A stretch of 38,616 nt of DNA from Desulfovibrio sp. Lineage in GTDB: Bacteria; Desulfobacterota; Desulfovibrionia; Desulfovibrionales; Desulfovibrionaceae. The position numbers and the translations under genes were made by a program. Shown piece by piece: positions 24,789-34,103 of the stretch. Every line of letters starts with the position of its first letter. Within the stretch, counting starts at the first letter, position 1. Where the stretch lies: contig JAFSVD010000036.1 of assembly GCA_017450275.1 (NCBI GenBank), forward strand, positions 1-38,616. Direction: 5' to 3'. The notes under the pieces were generated by a model. It searched no databases. It saw only the letters and a program-made list of their open reading frames with translations, and was not told the origin of the DNA.

Positions 24789-27284
24789 ATGCAAAAATTT
24801 ATCGTAACCGGCATGAGCTGTGCTGCCTGCAGCGCACGCGTTGAGCAGGCTGTGCAAGCCCTGCCCAATGTCACATCCTGCGCTGTCAACCTCTTAACCA
24901 AATCCATGGCAGTGGAAGGCAGCGCTTCTGCCAAAGCTATTATCGATGCCGTGGTTGCGGCAGGCTACGGCGCCTCTCAAGCAGGCGCAAAAAGCACAGC
25001 CCAAGATCCAAGCGAAGCGGCAGCCGAAGAAATCCATGCTCTGCGCACGCGACTCATCGCCTCCTTGATCATCGGCATCCCCCTGCTCTATCTGGGCATG
25101 GGACACATGCTCCTTGGACTTCCGCTGCCCCAAGCGCTCGCCCAAAGCACCCTTGCCCAAGGCATTGTGCAAATGCTTCTGGCTGGCATTGTCATGGTGA
25201 TCAACCAGCGCTTTTTTACTAATGGCATCAAAGGCCTGCTCCACAATGCCCCCAATATGGATACCCTGGTCTGCCTGGGTTCCGGCGCCTCCTTTTTCTG
25301 GAGCGTGGTTGTCCTGCTTGATCTTGCCATGCATGGCGGGGGGCAGGCGGATTTCTATTTTGAATCCGCAGGCATGATCGTGGCGCTGATTACGGTTGGC
25401 AAACTGCTTGAGGCGCAAAGCAAGGGAAAAACAACCGATGCCTTAAAAAACCTGGCAAAATTATCCCCCAAGCACGCGACCCTTGTGAGGGGAACTCAAG
25501 AAATTGACGTTCCCATCGAAGAGGTCATGGTCGGCGATATCTTCCTGGTGAAGCCGGGGGCGCAGATTCCGGTTGATGGCCTTGTTCTCGAAGGCGAAAG
25601 CAGCGTCAACCAGGCAGCGCTGACCGGAGAGAGCATTCCTGTGGATCGAAAGGCAGGAGACAGGGTCTTTGCCGCAACCACCAATATCCAGGGCTTTCTG
25701 CGATGCCAAGCCACCCATGTTGGCGAAGACACAAGCCTTGCCCAAATCATCCAATTGGTGAGCGATGCCAACGCCACCAAGGCTCCCATTGCAAAACTTG
25801 CCGATAAGATCTCTGGTATCTTTGTACCCCTGGTCTTATGTCTTGCCTCCATAACCATCCTTCTCTGGATACTCGCGGGAGCAGATCTCGCCTTTGCCCT
25901 GGCTCGAGGCATCGCTGTGCTGGTCATTTCCTGCCCATGCGCCCTTGGTCTGGCAACACCCGTTGCCATCATGGTTGGGAGCGGACTTGGTGCCAAGCAC
26001 GGCATCCTCTTTAAAACCGCTGAGGCACTCGAAAATACCGGGAAAACAGCCATTGTTGCGCTCGATAAAACAGGCACGATAACAACTGGTACACCAGAGG
26101 TCACCGATGTTGTGCCAAGCGAGGCTTCTGATCGAACAAGCCTGCTTACGGTGCTCTTGGCGCTTGAATCCCAAAGCGAACACCCCATAGCCTCTGCCAT
26201 TGTTGCCTATGCCAAAGCACACAATATAGAACGGCAACCTGTCACCCACTTTGCGGCCACGATTGGCCAAGGGGTTACGGCAAAATCTACCGATGAAACC
26301 TGGGCTGCGGGCAATCTGGCCTTTATTGAGACCCACGCCCAGATCTCTGATGCGCTTCGCAGCCAAGCGGCACAGGTGAGCCGCGAGGGCAAAACCCCCA
26401 TCTTTTGCGCAAAAGGTTCCCAGATTCTGGGTTTTGTCGCCATTGCCGACACCTTAAAAGCAGACAGCAAGGAGGCCATAGCGGATCTCAAATCCATGGG
26501 GATTCGGGTGGTCATGCTGACAGGCGATGCAAAGACAACAGCCAAGGCCATTGGCGATCGAGCGGGTGTTGATGGCACAGTGGCTGGCATCTTACCCCAG
26601 CAAAAGGATCAATACATCCAATCCTTCAAGACCCTTGGTGCCACGGCCATGGTTGGCGATGGGATCAACGATGCGCCGGCCTTAACCCGTGCCGATACGG
26701 GCATTGCCATTGGTGCAGGCACCGATGTGGCGCTGGATGCGGCGGATGTTGTGCTGCTCAAAAATTCGCTTTCCGATGTCGCCTTTGCCATCAGGTTGAG
26801 TCGGGCAACGCGTTCCACCATCCGCCAGAATCTCTTTTGGGCCTTCTTCTATAATAGTGTGGGGATCCCCATTGCCGCCGGTCTTTTGTATCCCGTCTTT
26901 GGCATAACGCTTTCCCCCATCCTGGGCGCCTTGGCTATGAGCCTTTCAAGCTTTTGCGTGGTCACAAACGCCTTGCGCTTAAACACGATCTCCCCCAAAA
27001 GCCCACAAAAACCCATTCCAAACCCTGTGCCCATCGAGGCTATCGAACGCGTTGTGCCAAAAGTGCTGCCACAACGAATTTTGCGCATCGAAGGCATGAT
27101 GTGCCCCCACTGCGAAAAACGCGTGGCAAATCTTCTCCTTGCCCACCCTGAAGTTGTGGATGCCAAGGTCTCCCATACAAGTGGCACAGCCACCCTGACC
27201 CTTTCGGCACCATTGCCAAACGATGTTTTGCAAGCGGAGATAGCGGAAGCTGGCTATACGCTGTGTGAGAGCAAAGAAGTCTGA
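24789..27284 (+). CDS. copA: Copper-exporting P1B-type ATPase (CopA)
   Basis: Inner-membrane ATPase exporting Cu(I). The 831-residue protein has an N-terminal HMA domain (GMSCAACSARVEQ, Cys-x-x-Cys about 11-14), membrane helices, the TGE loop (QAALTGESIPVDR), the copper-pathway motif SCPCALGLATPV, phosphorylation site DKTGTITTGT, the SEHPIA nucleotide motif and MVGDGINDAPAL. After the last membrane helix comes a second HMA domain (IEGMMCPHCEKRVANLLLAH) near the C terminus, which many CopA proteins lack. I use ATG 24789 with GAGG upstream; a TTG two codons earlier is in frame. No copper regulator or chaperone gene is adjacent. Confidence 0.93.
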   Translation: MQKFIVTGMSCAACSARVEQAVQALPNVTSCAVNLLTKSMAVEGSASAKAIIDAVVAAGYGASQAGAKSTAQDPSEAAAEEIHALRTRLIASLIIGIPLLYLGMGHMLLGLPLPQALAQSTLAQGIVQMLLAGIVMVINQRFFTNGIKGLLHNAPNMDTLVCLGSGASFFWSVVVLLDLAMHGGGQADFYFESAGMIVALITVGKLLEAQSKGKTTDALKNLAKLSPKHATLVRGTQEIDVPIEEVMVGDIFLVKPGAQIPVDGLVLEGESSVNQAALTGESIPVDRKAGDRVFAATTNIQGFLRCQATHVGEDTSLAQIIQLVSDANATKAPIAKLADKISGIFVPLVLCLASITILLWILAGADLAFALARGIAVLVISCPCALGLATPVAIMVGSGLGAKHGILFKTAEALENTGKTAIVALDKTGTITTGTPEVTDVVPSEASDRTSLLTVLLALESQSEHPIASAIVAYAKAHNIERQPVTHFAATIGQGVTAKSTDETWAAGNLAFIETHAQISDALRSQAAQVSREGKTPIFCAKGSQILGFVAIADTLKADSKEAIADLKSMGIRVVMLTGDAKTTAKAIGDRAGVDGTVAGILPQQKDQYIQSFKTLGATAMVGDGINDAPALTRADTGIAIGAGTDVALDAADVVLLKNSLSDVAFAIRLSRATRSTIRQNLFWAFFYNSVGIPIAAGLLYPVFGITLSPILGALAMSLSSFCVVTNALRLNTISPKSPQKPIPNPVPIEAIERVVPKVLPQRILRIEGMMCPHCEKRVANLLLAHPEVVDAKVSHTSGTATLTLSAPLPNDVLQAEIAEAGYTLCESKEV

Positions 27285-27288
27285 GAAC

Positions 27289-27320
27289 AAAAAAACGGGG
27301 GCAGATGCCCCCGTTTTTTT
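27289..27320. terminator. Terminator after copA
   Basis: AAAAAAACGGGGGC and GCCCCCGTTTTTTT form a perfect 14-bp hairpin around AGAT. It is strong and lies 5 bases after the copA stop. Confidence 0.92.
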
Positions 27321-27400
27321 GTTCCAAGACCTGCTTGCAGAAATTCGTGAGTTTTGCGATAGTTCAAGAAAGTTCCGTTTTTTTTAGCCTGGAGCCATGC

Positions 27401-28762
27401 ATGCACCATAGCTTGATTGCCGATCTTCTTTGCGCCAAAGCGCCCATGGATTCTGTGACGGTCTGTGGTTGGATTCGAAGCAGACGCGATGCCAAGAACT
27501 TTTCCTTCATAGCCATCAACGATGGATCAACGCGAACGCATCTGCAATGCGTGATCGATGCCGACACAGAGGCCTATGCCAATCTGGGCGATGCGAATAA
27601 CGGTGCCTCAGTCTGTATCACAGGTTCCCTTGTTCCCTCTCAGGGCGCTGAGCAGGCATGGGAAATCCATGGCAAAACACTCACGCTCTTGGGTACGGTT
27701 GATCCAGACTACCCCTTGCAAAAAAAACGGCACAGCGATGAATTTTTGCGCACCATTGCCCACTTGCGCCCCCGCACCAATAAATACGGTGCCATGCTCC
27801 GCATCCGCGCCGAAGCAGCCTTTGCCGTCCACCGCTTTTTCCACGAAAACCACTTCTACAATGTCCAAACACCCATTTTAACCGGCAGCGACTGCGAAGG
27901 GGCTGGGGAAATGTTTCGGGTGACAAGCCTGGATGCTTCCGCCCCCCAAGACGCCAACGATTTTTTCAGCAAACCCTGCCGCCTCACGGTCTCTGGACAA
28001 TTGGAAGGCGAAGCCCTGGCATTGGCACTGGGAAAAATCTATACCTTTGGACCGACCTTTCGGGCAGAACATTCCAATACCCCCCGCCATGTTGCGGAAT
28101 TCTGGATGATTGAGCCCGAAGTGGCCTTTTGTGATTTAAACGAGCTCATGGATCTCGCCGAACGCTTTGTGCAAAGCGTGATTGGATCAATACTCGATCG
28201 TGCGGCAAACGATCTTGCTCTGTTTGACCAATTTGTCGCAAAAGGGCTTCTCGATCAACTGAAACAAACCCATGCCAACTCCTTTGCCAGGCTGAGCTAT
28301 GCCGAGGCTATCGATATTTTGACACAGGCGAAAACCACCTTTGCCTATCCTGTCCACTACGGCATCGATCTGCAGACCGAGCACGAACGCTATCTTGCGG
28401 AATCGTTTTGCAAAAAGCCTGTCTTTATCACGGACTACCCCAAGGATATCAAACCCTTTTATATGCGTGTCAACGACGATGGCAAAACCGTCGCTGCCAT
28501 GGATCTGTTGGTACCAGGGATTGGGGAATTGATCGGCGGCTCGCAGCGTGAAGAGCGCCAGGATCTTTTGCAAAGCCGCATGGCAGAATGCGGCCAAAAG
28601 CCTGCGGACTATTGGTGGTATACGGATCTGCGCCGCTTTGGCAGTGTGCCCCATGCGGGCTTTGGCCTGGGCTTTGAGCGTCTTTTGATGATGCTGACCG
28701 GCATCAGCAATATCCGCGACGTGATTGCCTTCCCAAGAACGCCAGGCAGTTTGGATTTTTAA
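27401..28762 (+). CDS. asnS: Asparaginyl-tRNA synthetase
   Basis: Class II enzyme charging tRNA-Asn. The 453-residue protein has the N-terminal OB-fold anticodon domain (VTVCGWIRSRRDAKNFSFIA), motif 1 region FHENHFYNVQTPILTGSDCE, motif 2 TFRAEHSNTPRHVAEFWMIE (the N-T-x-R-H signature separates AsnRS from AspRS) and motif 3 GFGLGFERLLMMLTGISNIR. Length matches the family. ATG 27401 has GGAG in front; an ATG four bases earlier is in another frame. The stop overlaps the coaX start (TAATG), so the two are coupled. Confidence 0.95.
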   Translation: MHHSLIADLLCAKAPMDSVTVCGWIRSRRDAKNFSFIAINDGSTRTHLQCVIDADTEAYANLGDANNGASVCITGSLVPSQGAEQAWEIHGKTLTLLGTVDPDYPLQKKRHSDEFLRTIAHLRPRTNKYGAMLRIRAEAAFAVHRFFHENHFYNVQTPILTGSDCEGAGEMFRVTSLDASAPQDANDFFSKPCRLTVSGQLEGEALALALGKIYTFGPTFRAEHSNTPRHVAEFWMIEPEVAFCDLNELMDLAERFVQSVIGSILDRAANDLALFDQFVAKGLLDQLKQTHANSFARLSYAEAIDILTQAKTTFAYPVHYGIDLQTEHERYLAESFCKKPVFITDYPKDIKPFYMRVNDDGKTVAAMDLLVPGIGELIGGSQREERQDLLQSRMAECGQKPADYWWYTDLRRFGSVPHAGFGLGFERLLMMLTGISNIRDVIAFPRTPGSLDF

Positions 28763-29532
28763 TGCACGCCGTTCTTCTTGCCGATATCGGCAACTCGCAG
28801 CTCGGCATAAGTCTTGCCACACAAACATCGCGTCTAGCAACCATCCATCTTCCGAGTGCAACCGAGAGCGCTGTCATCCAGGATGCCATCACAAGCATGC
28901 TTTCTGCTGCCAAGGCACATGTTTCGTGCGCCTATATCTCCTCTGTTGTGCCAGAGGTTGCCAAACGCTTTACAAGCCTCTGTTCCGAAGCCTTTGGCTG
29001 CCAAACGCTCTTTGTGCCCAAGGATATCCCTATTCCCCTCGCATCCACCTACCAGTCCAAAGGCCTTGGCAGCGATCGTCTGCTCGCCTGCTATGCGGCC
29101 AAAACGCACGCACCAAAAGCCCAGGCCTGCATTGTGGTGGATATGGGGACAGCGATAACCATCGATGTGCTCAAAGAGGACACCTTTTTGGGCGGCTTTA
29201 TTCTTCCTGGTCCCAAACTCTTTGCCAAAGTGCTCCATGATGAAACAGCCCAGCTGCCTCTGGTTGAACCCACGGTTATGGAGACGTTTCAGATTGGCCA
29301 AAGCACCGAGACCTGTATACGCTATGGCATCAGTTTGGGTGTGATCGCTATGCTATCGGGTCTTATTGCCCGGACAAAGGCATGGATACGTGTTCCCAGT
29401 GTCGTTATTGCGACCGGAGGCTTTGCTCAAGCCTTTGGCCAACAGGAATTTTTTGACGCTGTCTATCCCGACCTTGTGCTCGATGGGCTGTTTTCCTGCA
29501 TCCAGGCTTGCACGAGAACGACGATTTCGTAA
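28762..29532 (+). CDS. coaX: Type III pantothenate kinase
   Basis: First committed step of coenzyme A synthesis, phosphorylating pantothenate. The 256-residue ASKHA-fold protein has the phosphate 1 motif LADIGNSQLG (family: D-x-G-N-T/S), the catalytic-Asp region KGLGSDRLLACYAAK, the phosphate 2 motif VVDMGTAITID, GGFILPGPKLF, and the adenosine motif IATGGFAQAFG. It overlaps the asnS stop by one base. BirA, which often precedes coaX, is not here. The coaX-eno-folD order is familiar to me from Desulfovibrio-type genomes. Confidence 0.9.
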   Translation: MHAVLLADIGNSQLGISLATQTSRLATIHLPSATESAVIQDAITSMLSAAKAHVSCAYISSVVPEVAKRFTSLCSEAFGCQTLFVPKDIPIPLASTYQSKGLGSDRLLACYAAKTHAPKAQACIVVDMGTAITIDVLKEDTFLGGFILPGPKLFAKVLHDETAQLPLVEPTVMETFQIGQSTETCIRYGISLGVIAMLSGLIARTKAWIRVPSVVIATGGFAQAFGQQEFFDAVYPDLVLDGLFSCIQACTRTTIS

Positions 29533-29599
29533 AAAAAGACCTTTACCGTGCAAACGGAGTGTGTTCCGAACCTCGGAGCAACGTAACTGTATGGAGTGA

Positions 29600-30886
<1,287 letters not shown>

Positions 30887-30911
30887 CAGCGTACCCATCA
30901 ACATATTGATC

Positions 30912-30937
30912 TTAGAGCCTGCACTGGCAGGCTCTAA
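30912..30937. other. Hairpin between eno and folD
   Basis: TTAGAGCCTGC and GCAGGCTCTAA form a perfect 11-bp stem around ACTG. Only GCAAAGG follows, not a T run, so it is not a classical terminator. It ends 16 bases before folD and may protect mRNA ends or slow ribosome entry. RNA-stability element or attenuator are both possible. Confidence 0.6.
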
Positions 30938-30953
30938 GCAAAGGACTCTGTGT

Positions 30954-31811
30954 ATGATCTTGCTCGATGGAAAGGCGTGTGCAAACCATCTCAATGCCAA
31001 ACTCAAAGAAAAAATTGCCGCTGACACTGCCCTGGGATTTCGTCCCCCTGGTCTCATTGTGCTTATGGTTGGGGACAATGCCGCCTCCACCATCTACGTC
31101 CGCAACAAGGAACGTATGGCCAAGGACGTGGGCATGTTTGCCAAAACCGTGCATCTGCCCGAATCGATCCAAGAAACAGAACTCACCACCCTCATCCATG
31201 AGTTCAACGCAGCCGATGATATCGACGGAATCCTCGTTCAGCTGCCCCTCCCAGCCCACATCAACGCAACTTCCTGCCTGCTCGCCATATCCCCAACAAA
31301 AGATGTCGATGGTTTTCATCCCACCAATGCCGGATGCCTCACCCTGGGACTTCCGGGACTCCGTCCCTGCACCCCCAAGGGCATTCTCGCCCTGCTTCGG
31401 CACTACCATCTCTCTCCAGCAGGCAAACACGCTGTGGTTGTGGGCAGATCCAATATCGTGGGCAAACCCTTAGCCCTTATGCTGGCAGAGCCCTTGGAAT
31501 ACGCCAACGCCACCGTCACCATCTGTCACTCACAGACAACCAACCTGGCTGCCATCTGCAAATCAGCCGACTTTCTCTTCTGCTCTGTCGGCAAACCCCA
31601 CTTTTTTGACAGGAACTATGTCAAAGAAGGGGCAGTGGTTGTCGATGTGGGCATTACCCGCACAGAAAATGGCATCGAAGGGGATGCCAACTTTGCCGAC
31701 CTTGCCGACCATGTGCTCGCCATCAGTCCTGTTCCAGGAGGTGTTGGTCCTATGACCATTGCCATGTTGTTACAAAACACTGTCCAGGCCTGGGAAAGCC
31801 GGCGCAAATGA
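30954..31811 (+). CDS. folD: Methylenetetrahydrofolate dehydrogenase / cyclohydrolase
   Basis: Bifunctional enzyme interconverting methylene-, methenyl- and formyl-tetrahydrofolate. The 285-residue protein has the catalytic lysine region STIYVRNKERMAKDVGM (Y-x3-K), DGILVQLPLP, PTKDVDGFHPTNAG, PCTPKGI, the NADP site VVVGRSNIVGKPLALML and the end PVPGGVGPMTIAMLLQNT. All are standard. ATG 30954 marks the family start; the frame extends upstream into eno without FolD sequence. Just 18 bases separate it from the sugar cluster, which may be co-transcribed. Confidence 0.95.
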   Translation: MILLDGKACANHLNAKLKEKIAADTALGFRPPGLIVLMVGDNAASTIYVRNKERMAKDVGMFAKTVHLPESIQETELTTLIHEFNAADDIDGILVQLPLPAHINATSCLLAISPTKDVDGFHPTNAGCLTLGLPGLRPCTPKGILALLRHYHLSPAGKHAVVVGRSNIVGKPLALMLAEPLEYANATVTICHSQTTNLAAICKSADFLFCSVGKPHFFDRNYVKEGAVVVDVGITRTENGIEGDANFADLADHVLAISPVPGGVGPMTIAMLLQNTVQAWESRRK

Positions 31812-31829
31812 ACCAATCGAAGGATTCGT

Positions 31830-32909
31830 ATGTTTCGCAACGCAAAAAATGTTGGCTACTATATGATCGGCAAGGGGAGCCTTGCCCAATTGGACGAAAT
31901 TCTTGCCAAACGCCGGGAAGCGGTCAAAGGACCTGCGGTCTTCTTTTTTGACCACTTTTTTACCAACAGCGACCTGCCAAAACGCCTCCCCATCAAGGCA
32001 GAAGATATCACGGTCTTTGTGGACACAACCGATGAGCCCACAACCCAATCTGTCGATACCTACACAGCCCAGGTCAAGGCCATCTTGGCTGGCAAAAGCC
32101 CCTGTGCCATGCTGGCCTTTGGCGGGGGCTCAACCATGGACACCTGCAAATGCGTGGGCAATCTCTTAACCAATGCCGGATGCGCCGCTGACTATCAGGG
32201 CTGGGAACTGGTCAAACATCCTGCGCCCTATAAGATTGCCGTACCAACGCTCTCAGGAACAGGCTCTGAGACCTCACGCACAGGCATCGTGTGCAATGAG
32301 GAAAAAAACATCAAGCTGGGCATGAACAGCGACTTCACCATGTTTGATCAGGTGCTTTTGGATCCCGATCTCACCAAAACCGTGCCCCGCAACCAATTCT
32401 TCTACACCGGTATCGACACCTATATGCACTGCTTTGAGAGCATCACCGGCTCCTACCGCAATTCGGTTGTCGATGCGCTCTCTGAAAAGGCCATTGACCT
32501 GTGCAAACGCATCTTTCTCTCAAGCGACATGATGAGCGATGAAAACCGCGAATTGCTTATGATCGCCTCCTTCCTGGGCGGCATGGCAGCGGGTTTTGTG
32601 GGAACCGTCCACCCCATCTCGGCAGGACTTTCCATGGTTTTGCACATGCACCACGGCCTTGCCAACTGCTATGCGCTTTCGGTGCAGGAAGACATCTATC
32701 CGAACGAATACCGCGATTTTATGACCATGATGGAGCGCCAAAAAATTGATCTGCCTTCGGGTATCTGCGCCCATCTCACCCCTGCCCAGTTTGATCAGCT
32801 CTACGACGCCTCCATTGTGCACGAAAAGCCTCTTTCCAACCGTCTTGGCGAAAACTATCGGGAAATCTTTACCCGAGAAAACGTCATTGGACGTTTTAAG
32901 AGGATGTAG
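31830..32909 (+). CDS. kdnB: KdnB-like Kdo 8-oxidase (iron-type alcohol dehydrogenase)
   Basis: In Shewanella, KdnB oxidises C8 of Kdo to an aldehyde, which KdnA then aminates to 8-amino-8-deoxy-Kdo. The 359-residue protein is a group III metal-dependent alcohol dehydrogenase: MIGKGSLAQLDEIL at the start, dinucleotide site GGGSTMD (98-104), PTLSGTGSETSRTGIV, and likely metal ligands in TGIDTYMHCFES and VHPISAGLSMVLHMHHGLAN. The specific assignment rests on remembered similarity and above all on the KdnA-like gene 2 bases downstream. A generic alcohol dehydrogenase is the alternative. AAGGA precedes ATG 31830. Confidence 0.72.
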   Translation: MFRNAKNVGYYMIGKGSLAQLDEILAKRREAVKGPAVFFFDHFFTNSDLPKRLPIKAEDITVFVDTTDEPTTQSVDTYTAQVKAILAGKSPCAMLAFGGGSTMDTCKCVGNLLTNAGCAADYQGWELVKHPAPYKIAVPTLSGTGSETSRTGIVCNEEKNIKLGMNSDFTMFDQVLLDPDLTKTVPRNQFFYTGIDTYMHCFESITGSYRNSVVDALSEKAIDLCKRIFLSSDMMSDENRELLMIASFLGGMAAGFVGTVHPISAGLSMVLHMHHGLANCYALSVQEDIYPNEYRDFMTMMERQKIDLPSGICAHLTPAQFDQLYDASIVHEKPLSNRLGENYREIFTRENVIGRFKRM

Positions 32910-32911
32910 CA

Positions 32912-34102
32912 ATGGAATGCAAGATCAACTTCAGCGGTCGATCCATCCGCTACACAGAGGAAGAAATCGCCTGCGTGGTCGAGGCTATGCAAAACGCCGA
33001 GCCTTTGACCCAGGGTAAATATATGCAGGCCTTTGAGTCCAAATTCGCGGCCTTTCAAGGGGTGCCTGAAGGCTCCTGCTTTACGACCATCAACGGCTGT
33101 GCAGCGCTTGAGCTCTCAGCGCAGCTGTGCAATTTTGCCCCAGGCGACAACATCGTCATTCCCTCTCACACCTTCACAGCCTCCTGCTATCCCTTTATCA
33201 AGAAGGGGGCAGTGCCTGTGTGGGCGGATATCGACCTCGATACCCGGGTGGTGACGGCCAAAACCCTTGAAGCGGCAATCACAGAAAAAACCAAGGCCGT
33301 CATCGTTGTTCACCTCTATGGCTATCTTGCCGATATGCCGGAGATTGTGGAACTGTGCCGCGAGCGCAACCTCATTCTCATCGAAGACGCAGCCCAAGCT
33401 ATTGCCACAAGCATCGACGGCAAGATGGCTGGAAGCTTTGGGGACATGGCGATTTTTTCCTTCCACTCCCACAAAAACCTGACCACCCTGGGCGAAGGGG
33501 GCATGCTCTATGTCAAGGATCCCAAGCTCGCCAAGCTTGTGCCCATGCTCCGCCACAATGGCCACACCCCCTACAGCTTCCCCCAAAGCGAATACTGGAA
33601 ACCCGCCATGGGCAATGTCGATCTGCCAAGCCTGGATGGGAAGATTCTTTTCCCCAACAATATGTGCTTAGGCGAGGTGGAATGCGCCCTGGGTGCCAAG
33701 ATGCTGGATCGCATCGACACCATCAATGCCCAAAAGCGTGAGCGCGCTCTGGCTTTTATCGATGCCCTTGCTGAGTATCCCGAACTGGCCTTCCACCGCG
33801 TTGACAGCCCGCGTCACAACTACCATCTCTTGGCTGCTCGCATGACAACAGGATCTGCGGCACGGGATGCGTTCATGCGGAAAATGTACTACGACAAAGG
33901 CATACGCTGCGTTGTCCAGTACATCCCTCTCCATCGCTACGATTTCTATCAGAAGCTTGGCTTTGGCGATGCACAAACCCCCAATGCCGACGCCTTCTTT
34001 GACACCATGGTCTCCTTTCCCTTCCAGCATTGGATGAGCGATACAGATCTGGCCTATATGCTCGCATCGACAAAGGAAGTTCTGGAAAGCCTTCGAGGCT
34101 GA
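32912..34102 (+). CDS. kdnA: KdnA-like aminotransferase (DegT/DnrJ/EryC1/StrS family)
   Basis: Expected to transfer an amino group to the 8-aldehyde of oxidised Kdo using PLP. The 396-residue protein has the fold-type I sugar aminotransferase motifs: NGCAALELSAQL, IPSHTFTASCYPFIKKGAVP, LIEDAAQAIATSIDG, and the Schiff-base lysine K188 in FSFHSHKNLTTLGEGGML. S-H-K-N-L-T-T-L-G-E is the sub-group expected for KdnA; most relatives have K-x-LP. GAGGA precedes ATG 32912. It directly follows kdnB and precedes the CMP-sugar fusion gene, all on one transcript. Confidence 0.75.
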   Translation: MECKINFSGRSIRYTEEEIACVVEAMQNAEPLTQGKYMQAFESKFAAFQGVPEGSCFTTINGCAALELSAQLCNFAPGDNIVIPSHTFTASCYPFIKKGAVPVWADIDLDTRVVTAKTLEAAITEKTKAVIVVHLYGYLADMPEIVELCRERNLILIEDAAQAIATSIDGKMAGSFGDMAIFSFHSHKNLTTLGEGGMLYVKDPKLAKLVPMLRHNGHTPYSFPQSEYWKPAMGNVDLPSLDGKILFPNNMCLGEVECALGAKMLDRIDTINAQKRERALAFIDALAEYPELAFHRVDSPRHNYHLLAARMTTGSAARDAFMRKMYYDKGIRCVVQYIPLHRYDFYQKLGFGDAQTPNADAFFDTMVSFPFQHWMSDTDLAYMLASTKEVLESLRG

Positions 34103-34103
34103 T

